Below, piece after piece: positions 16,527-26,298 of a DNA stretch of 64,000 nucleotides. Source of the stretch: Thiobacillus sp. SCUT-2 (GTDB taxonomy: Bacteria > Pseudomonadota > Gammaproteobacteria > Burkholderiales > Thiobacillaceae). Location: positions 1,488,001-1,552,000 of the forward strand of contig NZ_CP141769.1 of NCBI RefSeq assembly GCF_035621355.1. The letters are read 5' to 3'. The position numbers and the translations under genes were made by a program. The number at the start of each line of letters is the position of its first letter. Positions within the stretch are counted from its first letter, which is position 1. The notes beneath the pieces are model-generated. The model was not told where the DNA came from, did not search any database, and saw only the letters and a list, made by a program, of their open reading frames with translations.

Positions 16527-19500
16527 CGCGCGGCCTCCTGCATCTGCCGCGTGATCTCGACCGTCCGCACGCTCACCGTCGTCACGCGCATCAACAGGTC
16601 GATCACCTTGTCCTTGTAAGCAGCGAAGCGGTAGCTGTCGAATTTCTCGCGGATGGTCGGGTCCTTGGGTTTCTTTTCCTTGTACTGGTCGAGTATCCAT
16701 TCCAGCGCCGAGCGGTTGCCGAGCTTGTAGTCCCAGGCTTCGGGCGGAATGTCGGACAGCGTGGTTTCGCTGTCGAGCTGGATGCGGCCGGCGTCCTTGT
16801 CGGCCTTGAGCATCGCCTTGGGCGACTGGCCGGCGGCGCGGGCCTTCTCGTCGGGGATGTCGGTGCGCGTCAGCGCCCAGGGTTCGACGGCCTCGTAGCC
16901 GATATGCAGGTCCATCAGCGCCCTGCCCCAGTCGGCCCAGCGCCAGAAGCCGGGGTAGAAGGGGATGCGGGGGAATTCGCGCTTCAGGTTCTGCGCGTAC
17001 TTCTCGCGGTAGACGGGATCGTGCAGCACCGCGTAGCAGTAGTGGAAAATCGCCTCCTTCGTGATCTTGCGGGCGAGTTTGCCTGTGCCGGTTTCGGGCT
17101 TGTAGTGTTCTTTGAATTTGTTTAAGCCCCAGTCTGTTACGTTCTCGATCCGCTGGCCCCCCTCATACCTGTACAAGGGAAGCCCGGACGCAGCGGCAGC
17201 TGCGCCAACAAAGTGATAATCGAATACGTTTTCGCACACCAACGCCATGAATGGCTTCTGTGAACCGGCGTCGGTAAAGGCTATTACTCGGTTAGGCGCG
17301 TTGCCGTGCTCACCAAACAGTTTGGTCTGCTGATACTGCACTTCAATCAGGCGACCATTGAAGTGCAATGCCTTCTTTATGAAAGGCCGGTATGTGCAGC
17401 AAACAACGGTACCCTGTGTGCGCTGATATTGAACTCCGGCGGCAAGATCGCTCTTAACCGCGCGTGTCCACTTAATCTCGTACGTCAGTTCAGAAGCATC
17501 CAACGCCTTCTTTCGGTCCTTTGCTCGCTGAACATCGAGGTTGTAGATATCAATTAAAAACGCAGTTTTCGCACGAACCTCTGCCTCGTTCTCTCCGTAC
17601 ACCCACTCGTCGCGACTAGTAGATACGCCGAGCGAGAAGACTTTGAAAATAGCCCTTTCCTGTGACGACTTCGAGGCGAGCTTTGCTTCTTTGGTGATCA
17701 ACGGCAACAGATCGGTGAAATCATTACTGGCCAGATTGACCCAGTTATGCTTTGCGTCCGGCACCACCTCGTCGAACGCCACGTCGCGGATGCGAGCGTT
17801 GTGCAAGAAGGTTAGTTTTTCCTCGGCCGTCTCCATCTCCGGCCGCCGCGCGTAGAAAATCCGGCAGCCCTTCTGCTTGGCGCGCTTGACCATGAAGCTG
17901 ATGGCGACGCCGGTCTGGATGCCGAACACGTTGTGGGTCGTGCCGGATAGTTTCGGATTCGCGCGCACGTCGCCGCCGAGGTCGACGATGCGGATTTCGT
18001 TGAACTCCTTGGCGGCGATGGCGCGGAAGCCGTCGAAGGTGCGGCTGTCGATGAAGCTGCGGTTGGTGATGAAGGCGAGCACGCCGTTTTCGTCCAGCCG
18101 GTCGGCCGCCCAGCGGAAGAAGCGCGAATACATGTCGTAGACCTTGGTCTTCTGCGCGGTGCTGGCGGCGATGTAGGTGTCCTTGATGCGCTTGTCGATC
18201 TCGGGGTATTCGCGGTTCTTGTTGTTCTCGTTCTCGTTGAGCTGGTTGGCGTTGTAGGGCGGGTTGCCGATGATGACGCTGATGCGGCGGCTGTTCTGGA
18301 TGCGGATGCGCTTGACGTTGTCGTCCGACACCGAGCCGAACAGGTCGTCCATGTGGCCGGCGTGCTTGCGCAGCGCGTAGGTGTTGTCGAGCGTGTCGAC
18401 GAAGCACAGGCCGTGGAATTCCTGGTATTCGCCCATGACCTGCGCATAGGTCGCCTCGATGTTCAGGTTGGCGACGTAGTACGGCAGGATCGCGACTTCG
18501 TTGGCATGCAGTTCGTGCCGGTACTTGTGCCTGAGCTTGGCGGGCTGGCCGCGGAAGTGCTCGATCAGTTCGCAAACGAAGGTGCCGGTGCCGGTGGCCG
18601 GGTCGAGGATGTGCACGTCCTTGTCGACGAGGCTGCGCTTGAAATGGTGCTCGCACAGCCAGTCGGCGCTTTCGATCATGAAGCGTACGATTTCGTTGGG
18701 CGTGTACACCACGCCCAGGCGGTCGGCGGCCTTGGGGTTGTAGACCTTGTAGAAGTTCTCGTAGATGGCCTTGAGGAAGGCCTGTTTCTCGTGGTGGGTG
18801 TCGATCTCGGCGGCGGCCTTGCGGATGGCGCCGTAATACGCGGCCAGGCCCTTGAGCGTCTGGTGCTTGGTGTTGCCGGTGAAAAAGGTCGCTTCGAGCT
18901 TGTGCAGCGCGCAGGCGATGTTGTTGTCCTCGTGGTAGTTGGTGCCGGGGAACACCGCCTGGAACACCTCGCCGGTGAGGATGTGCTGGATCAGCATTTC
19001 GCGCACGTCGGCTTCGGTGAGATTCGGGTTGATCGCTTCCTGCGCGTGCTTGAGGAAGTCTTCCGATGCGGTGCGGAAGGCGGCTTGCGTCTTCAGCGAC
19101 GCCTCGATCATCGCCCGCAGCGATTCGAGCACGGCCGGCAGGTCCACCTTGAATTGCTCGACGGCCTTGCGGAAGGCTTCGATCTCCGGGCGCTCGTAGC
19201 CGAAGAAGAGCTTGAGCAGCTTTTCCAGTTGCACCACGTCCTCGACGCCGCAGCGCATGACTTCCTCGCCGTGCTGGATCAGCACCACCTGCTTGGAGTC
19301 GTCGAAAAGGATGTTGGTCTTGGGATAGCCGCGCTTGAACTTGTGGGCGATCTCGGCGTCGAGGTCGTCCTTCTCGTCCTTGGCTTCCCAGTAGCCGAAG
19401 GGCACGCGCAGCGTGTGGAGCAAGGCGCCGTCGACATAGCGGCGCTCCTTGGTCCTGGTTTCGAGTTCGTATTCGGGGATGAAGGTAAGATCGAGCGAGC

Positions 19501-19621
19501 GGCCCCAGGCCTTGAGCAAATCCTTGAACGCCTCGCGCACCACGGATTCGCGGTGCGTGCCGGATACCTTCTTCAGCGTGGCGAGTTCGCCGAGGTATTT
19601 GTTGATCAGCAGCTGGCTCAA
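16523..19621 (-). CDS. nuclease-methyltransferase restriction enzyme, type ISP/IIG-like, without helicase
   Basis: 1032 residues from TTG 19621 (GGGGGAG ahead). An N-terminal nuclease module shows YVDGALLHTLRVPFGYWEAK (D...ExK of PD-(D/E)XK). The gamma-class N6-adenine methyltransferase has motif I DPATGTGTFVCELIEHF and motif IV IIGNPPYNAN, and the C-terminal third (from about TRAVKSDLAAGVQYQ to the end) resembles the specificity part of type ISP enzymes (DNA-recognition with LPLYRYEGGQR, FYPGFWRWADWG). The Superfamily 2 helicase of true ISP enzymes is absent here and in the neighbours. The enzyme should both modify and cut DNA. The stretch 17160-17720 is visibly less GC-rich than its surroundings, suggesting a foreign origin for the recognition region. 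Confidence 0.85.
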   Translation of the reverse strand: MSQLLINKYLGELATLKKVSGTHRESVVREAFKDLLKAWGRSLDLTFIPEYELETRTKERRYVDGALLHTLRVPFGYWEAKDEKDDLDAEIAHKFKRGYPKTNILFDDSKQVVLIQHGEEVMRCGVEDVVQLEKLLKLFFGYERPEIEAFRKAVEQFKVDLPAVLESLRAMIEASLKTQAAFRTASEDFLKHAQEAINPNLTEADVREMLIQHILTGEVFQAVFPGTNYHEDNNIACALHKLEATFFTGNTKHQTLKGLAAYYGAIRKAAAEIDTHHEKQAFLKAIYENFYKVYNPKAADRLGVVYTPNEIVRFMIESADWLCEHHFKRSLVDKDVHILDPATGTGTFVCELIEHFRGQPAKLRHKYRHELHANEVAILPYYVANLNIEATYAQVMGEYQEFHGLCFVDTLDNTYALRKHAGHMDDLFGSVSDDNVKRIRIQNSRRISVIIGNPPYNANQLNENENNKNREYPEIDKRIKDTYIAASTAQKTKVYDMYSRFFRWAADRLDENGVLAFITNRSFIDSRTFDGFRAIAAKEFNEIRIVDLGGDVRANPKLSGTTHNVFGIQTGVAISFMVKRAKQKGCRIFYARRPEMETAEEKLTFLHNARIRDVAFDEVVPDAKHNWVNLASNDFTDLLPLITKEAKLASKSSQERAIFKVFSLGVSTSRDEWVYGENEAEVRAKTAFLIDIYNLDVQRAKDRKKALDASELTYEIKWTRAVKSDLAAGVQYQRTQGTVVCCTYRPFIKKALHFNGRLIEVQYQQTKLFGEHGNAPNRVIAFTDAGSQKPFMALVCENVFDYHFVGAAAAASGLPLYRYEGGQRIENVTDWGLNKFKEHYKPETGTGKLARKITKEAIFHYCYAVLHDPVYREKYAQNLKREFPRIPFYPGFWRWADWGRALMDLHIGYEAVEPWALTRTDIPDEKARAAGQSPKAMLKADKDAGRIQLDSETTLSDIPPEAWDYKLGNRSALEWILDQYKEKKPKDPTIREKFDSYRFAAYKDKVIDLLMRVTTVSVRTVEITRQMQEAAR

Positions 19622-19692
19622 TGCCGCTCCCCCCGTATGTGTTATCGGGAGGATTTTCGCACAGCTCGCCGGCCCGCCGCCTTACGGGCCGA

Positions 19693-20694
19693 TCACCCCA
19701 GCGGCGAAGGCGGCTGCCAAATCCCGTCCCAAGCCGCCTGCGCCGACATCCTCACCCGCTCCGGCAGCGTCATCTTGCGCTGGTAGCTCACCTGCAGCAC
19801 CCTGCCCCCCTGGCAGGCGCGGCGGATGACCTCGTCGCTGGTGCCGAGTTCGTCGACCAGGCCCAGCTCCCGCGCCCGGCTGCCGAGCCAGGCTTCGCCG
19901 GTGCCGACGGTGTCCATGTCGAGGTGGGCGCGGCGCTCGTGCACGAAGGCGCGGAAGCGTGCGTGGATGTCCTCCAGTTCCTCGCGCAGCTTGGCGCGGC
20001 CGGCTTCGGTGTTCTCGCCGAACACGGTGACGGTGCGCTTGAACTGGCCGGCGGTGAACTGCTCCCAGTCGATGTCGCGCGCCTGCAGCCAGCGGTGGAA
20101 GTTGGGGATCTGCGCGATGACGCCGATGGAGCCGACCAGCGCAAAGGGTGAAGCGACGATCGTGTCTGCGGTGGCGGCCATGAGGTAGCCGCCGCTGGCG
20201 GCGACGGTGTCGACCATCACGGTGAGCGGCAGCCTGGCGTCGCGCAGGCGCAGCAGCTGGGCGGCGGCGAGGCCGTAGCGGTTGACCATGCCGCCGGGGC
20301 TCTCCAGCCGCAGCAGCACGTCGTCGCCCGGCCGGGCGACCTGCAGGATCGCGGTGATCTCCTCGCGCAGCGCGACGAAGGCGGAGGCGCGGATGTCGCC
20401 CTTGAAGTCGATGAGGTAGCTGCACGGCCCGGCCTCCCCCTGCTGGCGCGCCTTGCGTTCGGCCTTGCGCTGCTTCTGCAGGGCCTTGAGGCCCTTCTTC
20501 GACAGCCGCAGCGCCTCGATGCGGTCGCCGGCGGCCTCCAGCTGGCGGTTGACGTCGACCACCTGGATGGCGCCGGGGTGCCTGGCCTTGCGGCGCGACA
20601 GGAAGCCGAGCCCGGCGACGAGCGCGAGGGCGGCCAGCACGAGGGTGGCGGCTTCGGCGAGAAACAGCGCGTAGTGCGAGGCGAAACTGTTCAT
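19693..20694 (-). CDS. sohB: SohB-type signal-peptide-peptidase-family protease
   Basis: 333 residues, S49 family inner-membrane serine protease. One N-terminal membrane helix (LFLAEAATLVLAALALVAGL) is followed by a basic, Lys-rich linker and the protease domain. The catalytic Ser lies in TVAASGGYLMA and the general-base Lys in the following region (GQFKRTVTVFGENTEAGRAKL). ALVGSIGVIAQIPNFHRWL is a family hallmark. The active site faces the periplasm. Length and order match SohB, not SppA (one domain only). The gene is divergent from the iorA operon (147 bp between starts). Substrates are unknown. Confidence 0.93.
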   Translation of the reverse strand: MNSFASHYALFLAEAATLVLAALALVAGLGFLSRRKARHPGAIQVVDVNRQLEAAGDRIEALRLSKKGLKALQKQRKAERKARQQGEAGPCSYLIDFKGDIRASAFVALREEITAILQVARPGDDVLLRLESPGGMVNRYGLAAAQLLRLRDARLPLTVMVDTVAASGGYLMAATADTIVASPFALVGSIGVIAQIPNFHRWLQARDIDWEQFTAGQFKRTVTVFGENTEAGRAKLREELEDIHARFRAFVHERRAHLDMDTVGTGEAWLGSRARELGLVDELGTSDEVIRRACQGGRVLQVSYQRKMTLPERVRMSAQAAWDGIWQPPSPLG

Positions 20695-20841
20695 CTGGCG
20701 GCCTGTCGAAGTGGCGGATCGAACGCGAGTCTAACCCAGCCGCAAACCGGCCGGCAGGCCAGCATCGGCCTGAAACAAACGCGGCGCATGATCTAGAATC
20801 GATTGGATACCGACGACGCATCTTTCCCGAGGAGCCCGCCC

Positions 20842-21300
20842 ATGATCACCCTGAACGTGAACGGCACGCCGCATCAGCTCGACGTCGCCCCCGACACGCC
20901 GCTGCTGTGGGCGCTGCGCGACACGCTGCATCTCACCGGCACCAAGTACGGCTGCGGCGAGGCCCTGTGCGGCGCCTGCACGGTGCACGTCGACGGCTCG
21001 CCGACGCGCGCGTGCTCGGTCCCGGTGTCGGCCGTGGCCGGCCGCAAGATCACGACCATCGAGGCGGTCGACAGGAACCGCGTCGGCAAGGCGGTGCAGG
21101 ATGCCTGGCGCAAGCTCGACGTGGTGCAGTGCGGCTACTGCCAGTCGGGCCAGATCATGAGCGCGGTGGCGCTGTTGAGCCAGAACCGCAAGCCCACCGA
21201 CGCCGACATCGACAACGCGATGTCGGGCAACCTGTGCCGCTGCGCGACCTACATCCGCATCCGCGCGGCGATCCACGAAGCCGCCAGGGCCCTGGCCTAG
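20842..21300 (+). CDS. iorA: (2Fe-2S) subunit of isoquinoline-1-oxidoreductase-like hydroxylase
   Basis: 152 residues carrying two [2Fe-2S] clusters: plant-ferredoxin type ([18 protein letters not shown]) and the four-helix-bundle type ([13 protein letters not shown] and [15 protein letters not shown]). It passes electrons from the molybdenum cofactor site in the next gene's product to an external acceptor. ATG at 20842 has GAGGAG ahead; an earlier in-frame ATG at 20803 has none. It is the first gene of a four-gene operon with iorB (10 bp later), xdhC and a mocA-like gene. The symbol is by similarity; the natural substrate is not predictable. Confidence 0.92.
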   Translation: MITLNVNGTPHQLDVAPDTPLLWALRDTLHLTGTKYGCGEALCGACTVHVDGSPTRACSVPVSAVAGRKITTIEAVDRNRVGKAVQDAWRKLDVVQCGYCQSGQIMSAVALLSQNRKPTDADIDNAMSGNLCRCATYIRIRAAIHEAARALA

Positions 21301-21310
21301 GAGACGCGCC

Positions 21311-23512
21311 ATGACGACGATCGAAAACCTCAGCCGCCGCCGTTTCATGCAGGGCGGCGCCGGACTCACGCTCGGCTTCTGCCTGCCTGCGCTGGCCGCC
21401 CCGGCAGCCGGCCCGGGCAAGGCGGGCGCCGGCGTGGTCGCGCCGATCACGTTCGAGCCCAATGCCTTCCTGCGCATCGGCCCCGACAACAGCGTGACCG
21501 TGATCTCCAAGCACCTGGAAATGGGCCAGGGCACCTACACGGGGCTGGCGACGATCCTCGCCGACGAGCTCGACGCCAACTGGAAGACCGTGCGCGTCGA
21601 GGGCGCGCCGGCCGACGCCAGCCGCTACAACAACCTGTTCTGGGGCAAGGCGCAGGGCACCGGCGGCAGCACCGCGATCGCCAATTCGTGGGAGCAGCTG
21701 CGCCGCGCCGGCGCCGCCGGCCGCGCCATGCTGGTCGCCGCCGCGGCGAAGCAGTGGAACGTGCCGGCCGCCGAGATCGCGGTGCGCGACGGCGTGGTGA
21801 GCCATGCGAAGTCGAAGCGCCGCGCGACGTTCGGCCAGCTCGCCGATGCGGCGGCCAAGGAGCCGGTGCCGACGCACGTCACGCTCAAGGACCCGAAGGA
21901 TTTCCGCCTGATCGGCAAGCAGGTCAAGCGCAAGGACAGCTTCGACAAGACCAACGGCCAGGCGCGCTTCACCCAGGACGTGCAGCTGCCGGGCATGCTG
22001 GTCGCCGTGGTGACGCACCCGCCGCGCTTCGGCGCCAGGGTCAAATCCTTCGACGCCGGCCGCGCCAAGGCGGTCAAGGGCGTGGTCGACGTGGTGCAGA
22101 TCCCGCAGGGCGTCGCCGTGCTCGCCACCGACACCTGGAGCGCCAAGAAGGGCCGCGACGCGCTGGCGGTGAGCTGGGACGAGAGCGGCGCCTTCAAGCT
22201 CGGCAGCGAGGAACTCTTCGCGCGCTACCGCGAGATGGCGAAGAAGCCCGGCCTCGTGGCGCACCAGAACGGCGACGCCGAGCGCGCCTTCGGCCAGGCG
22301 GCCAAGGTCGTGCGCGCGAGCTACGACTTCCCCTACCTGGCGCACGCGCCGATGGAGCCGCTCAACTGCGTGATCCATCTGCACGACGGCGGCTGCGAGG
22401 TGTGGAACGGCGAGCAGAGCCAGACCGGCGACCAGTACGCGCTGGCGCGCTTCTTCGGCATCAAGCCGGAGCGGGTCACGATCCACATGCTCTACGCCGG
22501 CGGCAGCTTCGGCCGCCGCGCCTCCAAGGATTCCGACTACGTACTCGAGGCCGCCCACATCGTCAAGGCGATCGGCGGCCGCGCGCCGGTGAAGCTGGTG
22601 TGGATGCGCGAGGACGACATGCGCGCCGGCTACTACCGGCCGCTGTTCCACCACGCGCTCGAGGCCGCGATCGACGGCAACGGCAAGCTCGTGGGCTGGC
22701 GCCATCGGCTGGTCGGCCAGTCGATCATGGCGGGCTCGCCCTTCGCCGCCGGCATGATCAAGGACGGCATCGACCTCGTCTCGGTCGAGGGCGCGGCCAA
22801 CCTGCCCTATGCGATTCCCAACATGACGGTCGACCTGCACACGCCCGAGGACATCCCGGTGCCGGTGCTGTGGTGGCGCTCGGTCGGCTCGTCGCACACG
22901 GCGTATTCGACCGAGACCTTCGTCGACCAGGTGGCGACGGCGATCGGCCGCGACCCGGTGGCCTTCCGCGTCGAACTGCTCGCCGGGCATCCGCGCCACG
23001 CCGGCGTGCTGCTGCTCGCCGCCGAGAAGGCCGGCTGGGGCACGCCGCTCAAGCCGGGCAAGGCCGGTGAGCGGCGCGGCCGCGGCGTCGCGGTGCACGA
23101 GTCGTTCAATTCCTATGTCGCCGAGGTGGCCGAGGTGACCGTGGCCCGCGACGGTGCCATCCGGGTCGACCGCATGGTCTGCGCGGTCGACTGCGGCATC
23201 GCGGTCAACCCGGACGTCGTGCGCGCGCAGGTCGAGGGCGCGGTCGGCTTCGCGCTGTCGGCCGCGCTGCGCGGCGAGATCACGCTCGACGCGGGCCGCG
23301 TCGTGCAGGGCAACTTCGACACCTACCCGCCGCTGCGCATCGCCGAGATGCCCGTGGTCGAGGTGCACATCGTGCCCTCCGGCGCGGCGCCGACCGGCAT
23401 CGGCGAGCCCGGCGTGCCGCCTGCCGCGCCGGCGGTGGCCAACGCCATCGCCGCCGCCACCGGCAAGCGCCTGACGCGCATGCCCTTCAACCCCGCCGAG
23501 CTGGCCGCCTGA
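21311..23512 (+). CDS. iorB: molybdopterin-binding subunit of aldehyde/isoquinoline oxidoreductase (xanthine dehydrogenase family)
   Basis: 733 residues. A Tat signal ([20 protein letters not shown]) shows folded export of the cofactor-loaded enzyme with IorA. The IorB-type single-chain organisation is clear: two molybdopterin-binding halves with [20 protein letters not shown] and [20 protein letters not shown], and the C-terminal [21 protein letters not shown] with the conserved active-site Glu. It hydroxylates an N-heterocycle or aldehyde at the Mo site. No CoxM-type FAD subunit is present, consistent with cytochrome c or quinone as acceptor, as in the Ior family. The following xdhC and mocA-like genes fit cofactor maturation. 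Confidence 0.92.
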   Translation: MTTIENLSRRRFMQGGAGLTLGFCLPALAAPAAGPGKAGAGVVAPITFEPNAFLRIGPDNSVTVISKHLEMGQGTYTGLATILADELDANWKTVRVEGAPADASRYNNLFWGKAQGTGGSTAIANSWEQLRRAGAAGRAMLVAAAAKQWNVPAAEIAVRDGVVSHAKSKRRATFGQLADAAAKEPVPTHVTLKDPKDFRLIGKQVKRKDSFDKTNGQARFTQDVQLPGMLVAVVTHPPRFGARVKSFDAGRAKAVKGVVDVVQIPQGVAVLATDTWSAKKGRDALAVSWDESGAFKLGSEELFARYREMAKKPGLVAHQNGDAERAFGQAAKVVRASYDFPYLAHAPMEPLNCVIHLHDGGCEVWNGEQSQTGDQYALARFFGIKPERVTIHMLYAGGSFGRRASKDSDYVLEAAHIVKAIGGRAPVKLVWMREDDMRAGYYRPLFHHALEAAIDGNGKLVGWRHRLVGQSIMAGSPFAAGMIKDGIDLVSVEGAANLPYAIPNMTVDLHTPEDIPVPVLWWRSVGSSHTAYSTETFVDQVATAIGRDPVAFRVELLAGHPRHAGVLLLAAEKAGWGTPLKPGKAGERRGRGVAVHESFNSYVAEVAEVTVARDGAIRVDRMVCAVDCGIAVNPDVVRAQVEGAVGFALSAALRGEITLDAGRVVQGNFDTYPPLRIAEMPVVEVHIVPSGAAPTGIGEPGVPPAAPAVANAIAAATGKRLTRMPFNPAELAA

Positions 23513-23514
23513 GC

Positions 23515-24519
23515 ATGGACAGCCAGGACAGCCAGGTGCTCGGCGCGGTGCGCCGCTGGGCGCAGGCGGGACACCGCTTCGCGCTCGTCACCGTGGCGCG
23601 CACCTGGGGCTCGGCGCCGCGCCCGCCCGGCGCCTGGATGGCGCTGCGCGACGACGGCCAGGTGCAGGGCTCGGTGTCGGGCGGCTGCATCGAGGACGAC
23701 CTGATCGCCCGCATGGCCGCCGGCGAATTCCGCGGCACCCGGCCCTTCGTCCAGCGCTACGGCGTCACCGTCGACGAGGCGCGCCGCTTCGGCCTGCCCT
23801 GCGGCGGCACGCTCGAACTCGTGATCGAGCCGGCGCCCGACGCGGCCGCGCTCGACGAGCTCGCGCGCCGCACCGCCGCCGGCGAGCTGGCGCTGCGCAC
23901 GGTCGACCTCGACCGCGGCACCGTGGCGATCCGCGACGGCTGCCGCAGCGATGCGCTCGCCTGGGACGGCCGCCGGCTCACCACGCTGCATGGCCCGGCG
24001 TGGCGGCTGCTGATCATCGGCGCCGGCCAGATCTCGCGCATCCTCGCGTCGATGGCGCAGGCGCTCGACTACCAGGTGTGGGTGTGCGACCCGCGCGTCG
24101 AGTACAGCGGCGGCTGGGACGTGGCGGGCGCGACGCTGCTGCCGGGCATGCCCGACAACGCCGTCGTCGACCTCGATCTCGACCCGCGCAGCGCGGTCGT
24201 GGCGCTGACGCACGACCCCAAGCTCGACGACATGGCGCTGCTGGAGGCGCTGAAGTCGCCCGCCTTCTACGTCGGCGCGCTCGGCTCGCGCGCCAACAGC
24301 GCGCGCCGGCGCGAACGGCTGCGCCAGCATTTCGACCTGTCGGACGCCGAGGTGGCGCGCCTGCACGGGCCGGTGGGCCTGCCGATCGGCAGCCGCACGC
24401 CGCCGGAAATCGCCGTGTCGATCCTGGCCGAGATGACGGCCGCCAAGAACGGCGTGCCCGCCGCCGCCCCCGCAACCGAGGCGCCCGCGGCCGATCGCGC
24501 GGGCTGCCGGGTCGACTGA
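23515..24519 (+). CDS. xdhC: XdhC/CoxI-family molybdenum cofactor maturation protein
   Basis: 334 residues. The XdhC/CoxI domain starts [20 protein letters not shown] and [12 protein letters not shown], followed by the Rossmann half with [20 protein letters not shown] and [19 protein letters not shown]. XdhC binds the Mo cofactor, helps its sulfuration and delivers it to xanthine-dehydrogenase-type apoenzymes, here probably IorB. The start lies two bases after the iorB stop, so translational coupling is likely. Both expected domains are present and the length is typical. Confidence 0.93.
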   Translation: MDSQDSQVLGAVRRWAQAGHRFALVTVARTWGSAPRPPGAWMALRDDGQVQGSVSGGCIEDDLIARMAAGEFRGTRPFVQRYGVTVDEARRFGLPCGGTLELVIEPAPDAAALDELARRTAAGELALRTVDLDRGTVAIRDGCRSDALAWDGRRLTTLHGPAWRLLIIGAGQISRILASMAQALDYQVWVCDPRVEYSGGWDVAGATLLPGMPDNAVVDLDLDPRSAVVALTHDPKLDDMALLEALKSPAFYVGALGSRANSARRRERLRQHFDLSDAEVARLHGPVGLPIGSRTPPEIAVSILAEMTAAKNGVPAAAPATEAPAADRAGCRVD

Positions 24520-24521
24520 GC

Positions 24522-25133
24522 ATGGAAGCGACCGCCCCCCTCGTCGGCATCCTGCTGGCCGCCGGCAGCGGCAGCCGCTTCGGCAGCGACAAACTGCTGC
24601 ATCCGCTGCCCGACGCGCTGCCGATGGCCATCGCCGCCGCGCGCCGCCTGCGCCCGGCCTGCGACCGTGCGGTGGCCGTGGTGCGCCCCGACGGCGGCCG
24701 GCTGGCGGAATGGCTGGTCGACGAAGGCTACGAGGTGGTGACGCGTGCCGCGGTGCGCGACGGCATGGGCCACAGCCTCGCCGCAGGCGTCGGCGCGGCG
24801 GCCGATGCGGCGGGCTGGCTCGTCGCGCTGGCCGACATGCCTTTCATCGATCCGGCGAGCCACGCGCGGGTCGCGCAGGCGCTGCGCGGGGGCGCCCGCA
24901 TCGTGGTGCCCGAGTACCGGGGCCGGAACGGGCATCCGGTCGGTTTCGCGCGCGAATGGGGCAGCCGGCTCGCGGCCCTCGCGGGCGACCAGGGCGCGCG
25001 GCGCATCGTGGCGGCGTTTCCGGAGGCGGTCGTGCGCTGCGCGCTGGACGATCCCGGCATCGTCCGCGACGTCGACCGCCCGGCCGACCTGTGCGAGCGG
25101 ACATGGGAGCACAATGCGGCGCATCCGGGCTGA
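24522..25133 (+). CDS. MocA/MobA-like molybdenum cofactor nucleotidyltransferase
   Basis: 203 residues. N-terminal [20 protein letters not shown] is the nucleotide-binding loop of MobA/MocA-type enzymes, and [19 protein letters not shown] holds the metal-binding Asp motif; [13 protein letters not shown] completes the family pattern. MocA adds CMP to the Mo cofactor (MCD form), the form used by xanthine-dehydrogenase-like enzymes such as IorAB. The gene starts two bases after xdhC and closes the operon. MobA is the alternative, but the linkage with xdhC favours MocA. Confidence 0.88.
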   Translation: MEATAPLVGILLAAGSGSRFGSDKLLHPLPDALPMAIAAARRLRPACDRAVAVVRPDGGRLAEWLVDEGYEVVTRAAVRDGMGHSLAAGVGAAADAAGWLVALADMPFIDPASHARVAQALRGGARIVVPEYRGRNGHPVGFAREWGSRLAALAGDQGARRIVAAFPEAVVRCALDDPGIVRDVDRPADLCERTWEHNAAHPG

Positions 25134-25285
25134 ACCGCTGGCCAGGGAACCAAAATCCGATTTACATTTCTACAGCAGCATCAGGGTTATCGGGCAACCC
25201 GCATCCAGACGGGCCGTCCGAGGTAGTGTCGGACCATGGCTTACACCCATGGCAATTCTGGAAACATCACACTCAGGAGAAGAAA

Positions 25286-25624
25286 ATGATGCAAGCACGC
25301 TCGTTCAAGACCCAGTCCATCCTGGCAGCCTCGCTGGTTGCCCTCGCCATGCTGGGTGGCTGCGCCACCACCGATGCGATGACCAAGGCCCAGAGCACCG
25401 CCGACCAGGCGATGTCGAAGGCCGACGCCGCCGCCACCACCGCCAATTCCGCCAAGGCCGATGCGGCGCAGGCTTCGCAGAAGGCCGACCAGGCCAACGC
25501 GACCGCCAACAGCGCCAAGTCCACCGCCGACGAAGCCAAGTCGACCGCCGACGCCGCCAAGGCCGAAGTCGACAAGCTGGCCGAGAAGATCGACCGCATG
25601 TTCAAGAAGACGATGCAGAAGTGA
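25286..25624 (+). CDS. Lpp-like alanine-zipper lipoprotein
   Basis: 112 residues, ATG at 25286 after AGGAGAAG. The lipoprotein signal ends in lipobox LGGC (SLVALAMLGGCATT). The mature chain is nearly all Ala, Lys, Asp, Ser and Thr in heptads (TADQAMSKADAAATTANSAK and similar), an alanine zipper that should trimerise, and ends in KIDRMFKKTMQK with a C-terminal Lys. This is the architecture of Braun's lipoprotein and OprI, which an L,D-transpeptidase links to peptidoglycan through the terminal Lys. Two L,D-transpeptidase genes follow directly, supporting that role. It is longer than E. coli Lpp (78 residues). Confidence 0.88.
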   Translation: MMQARSFKTQSILAASLVALAMLGGCATTDAMTKAQSTADQAMSKADAAATTANSAKADAAQASQKADQANATANSAKSTADEAKSTADAAKAEVDKLAEKIDRMFKKTMQK

Positions 25625-25631
25625 TGTCGCC

Positions 25632-25668
25632 GGTGCCGGGGAAGCCAGCCGTCCCGCTTCCCGGCGCC
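25632..25668. terminator. imperfect hairpin between convergent genes
   Basis: GGTGCCGGGGAAGC (25632-25645) pairs with GCTTCCCGGCGCC (25656-25668) with one bulge, right after the lipoprotein stop. No T-run follows, so intrinsic termination is uncertain. Confidence 0.3.
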
Positions 25669-25722
25669 GTCCCCCGGCAGGACGCGCTTCGGCGCCCTGC
25701 CGTCTATCGCCCCCGCCGCACG

Positions 25723-26289
25723 CTAGCGCACCACCACCCGCGTGCCGATGCGGATCCAGCGCCCGAGCCGCCGCATGTCGCGATTGGTGAGCGCGATGCA
25801 GCCGTCGGTCCAGTTGACCGCCTGCTGGACGTCCGGATCGCCCCGGCCGACCCCGTGTATCCCCAGCTGCCCCCCGAGCGCGGTGTTCTGCGGTGGCACG
25901 CGATGACGCTGCCGCGCGGCCATGATGGCGTCGAACTCGGCCCCGTCGATGGTGCCCTCGAGATAGGCCAGGCGGGCGACGGCCGCCGACGGGTAGTCGA
26001 GCCCGTAGAAGATGCCGAAGCGGCTCTCGCGGTCGACCCAGGAGACACGGAAGGTGCCACGCGGCGTGGTTTCGTCGCCACGCCGATGCGCGTCCGCCAC
26101 CCCGCCGCTGCCGATCGAAATGTTCCGGAAGCGCGCGAGAACCCGGTTTTCGGGGGAGAATACGGTCAGGGTCAGCGCCCCGGTGTCGACCAGGATCCAC
26201 GCGGCGCCGTCGCCGGCCCGCGCGACGGCGGGACACACCGCGACGACCACCGCGAGCAAGGCGACCCACCCCTGCAAGACCATCCTCAT
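25723..26289 (-). CDS. L,D-transpeptidase (YkuD) with T-x-GC active site, secreted
   Basis: 188 residues from ATG 26289 (26283 is an alternative; neither has a clear Shine-Dalgarno). The signal peptide MVLQGWVALLAVVVAVCPAV is followed by a short YkuD domain: AWILVDTGALTLTVFSPEN, TTPRGTFRVSWVD, then GIHGVGRGD and NWTDGCIALTNRDM with catalytic Cys164. The TDGC form instead of SHGC is seen in many small proteobacterial YkuD proteins. It should form 3-3 cross-links or act on the lipoprotein-wall bond. It is convergent with the lipoprotein gene and divergent from the larger L,D-transpeptidase, whose start is only 9 bp away. Confidence 0.87.
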   Translation of the reverse strand: MRMVLQGWVALLAVVVAVCPAVARAGDGAAWILVDTGALTLTVFSPENRVLARFRNISIGSGGVADAHRRGDETTPRGTFRVSWVDRESRFGIFYGLDYPSAAVARLAYLEGTIDGAEFDAIMAARQRHRVPPQNTALGGQLGIHGVGRGDPDVQQAVNWTDGCIALTNRDMRRLGRWIRIGTRVVVR

Positions 26290-26298
26290 GAACAGCCG

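Noticed and set aside
15028-19621. A prophage or transposon carrying the restriction genes
   Set aside because: No integrase, transposase, tRNA target or direct repeats are seen at the borders; only modest compositional change is visible.
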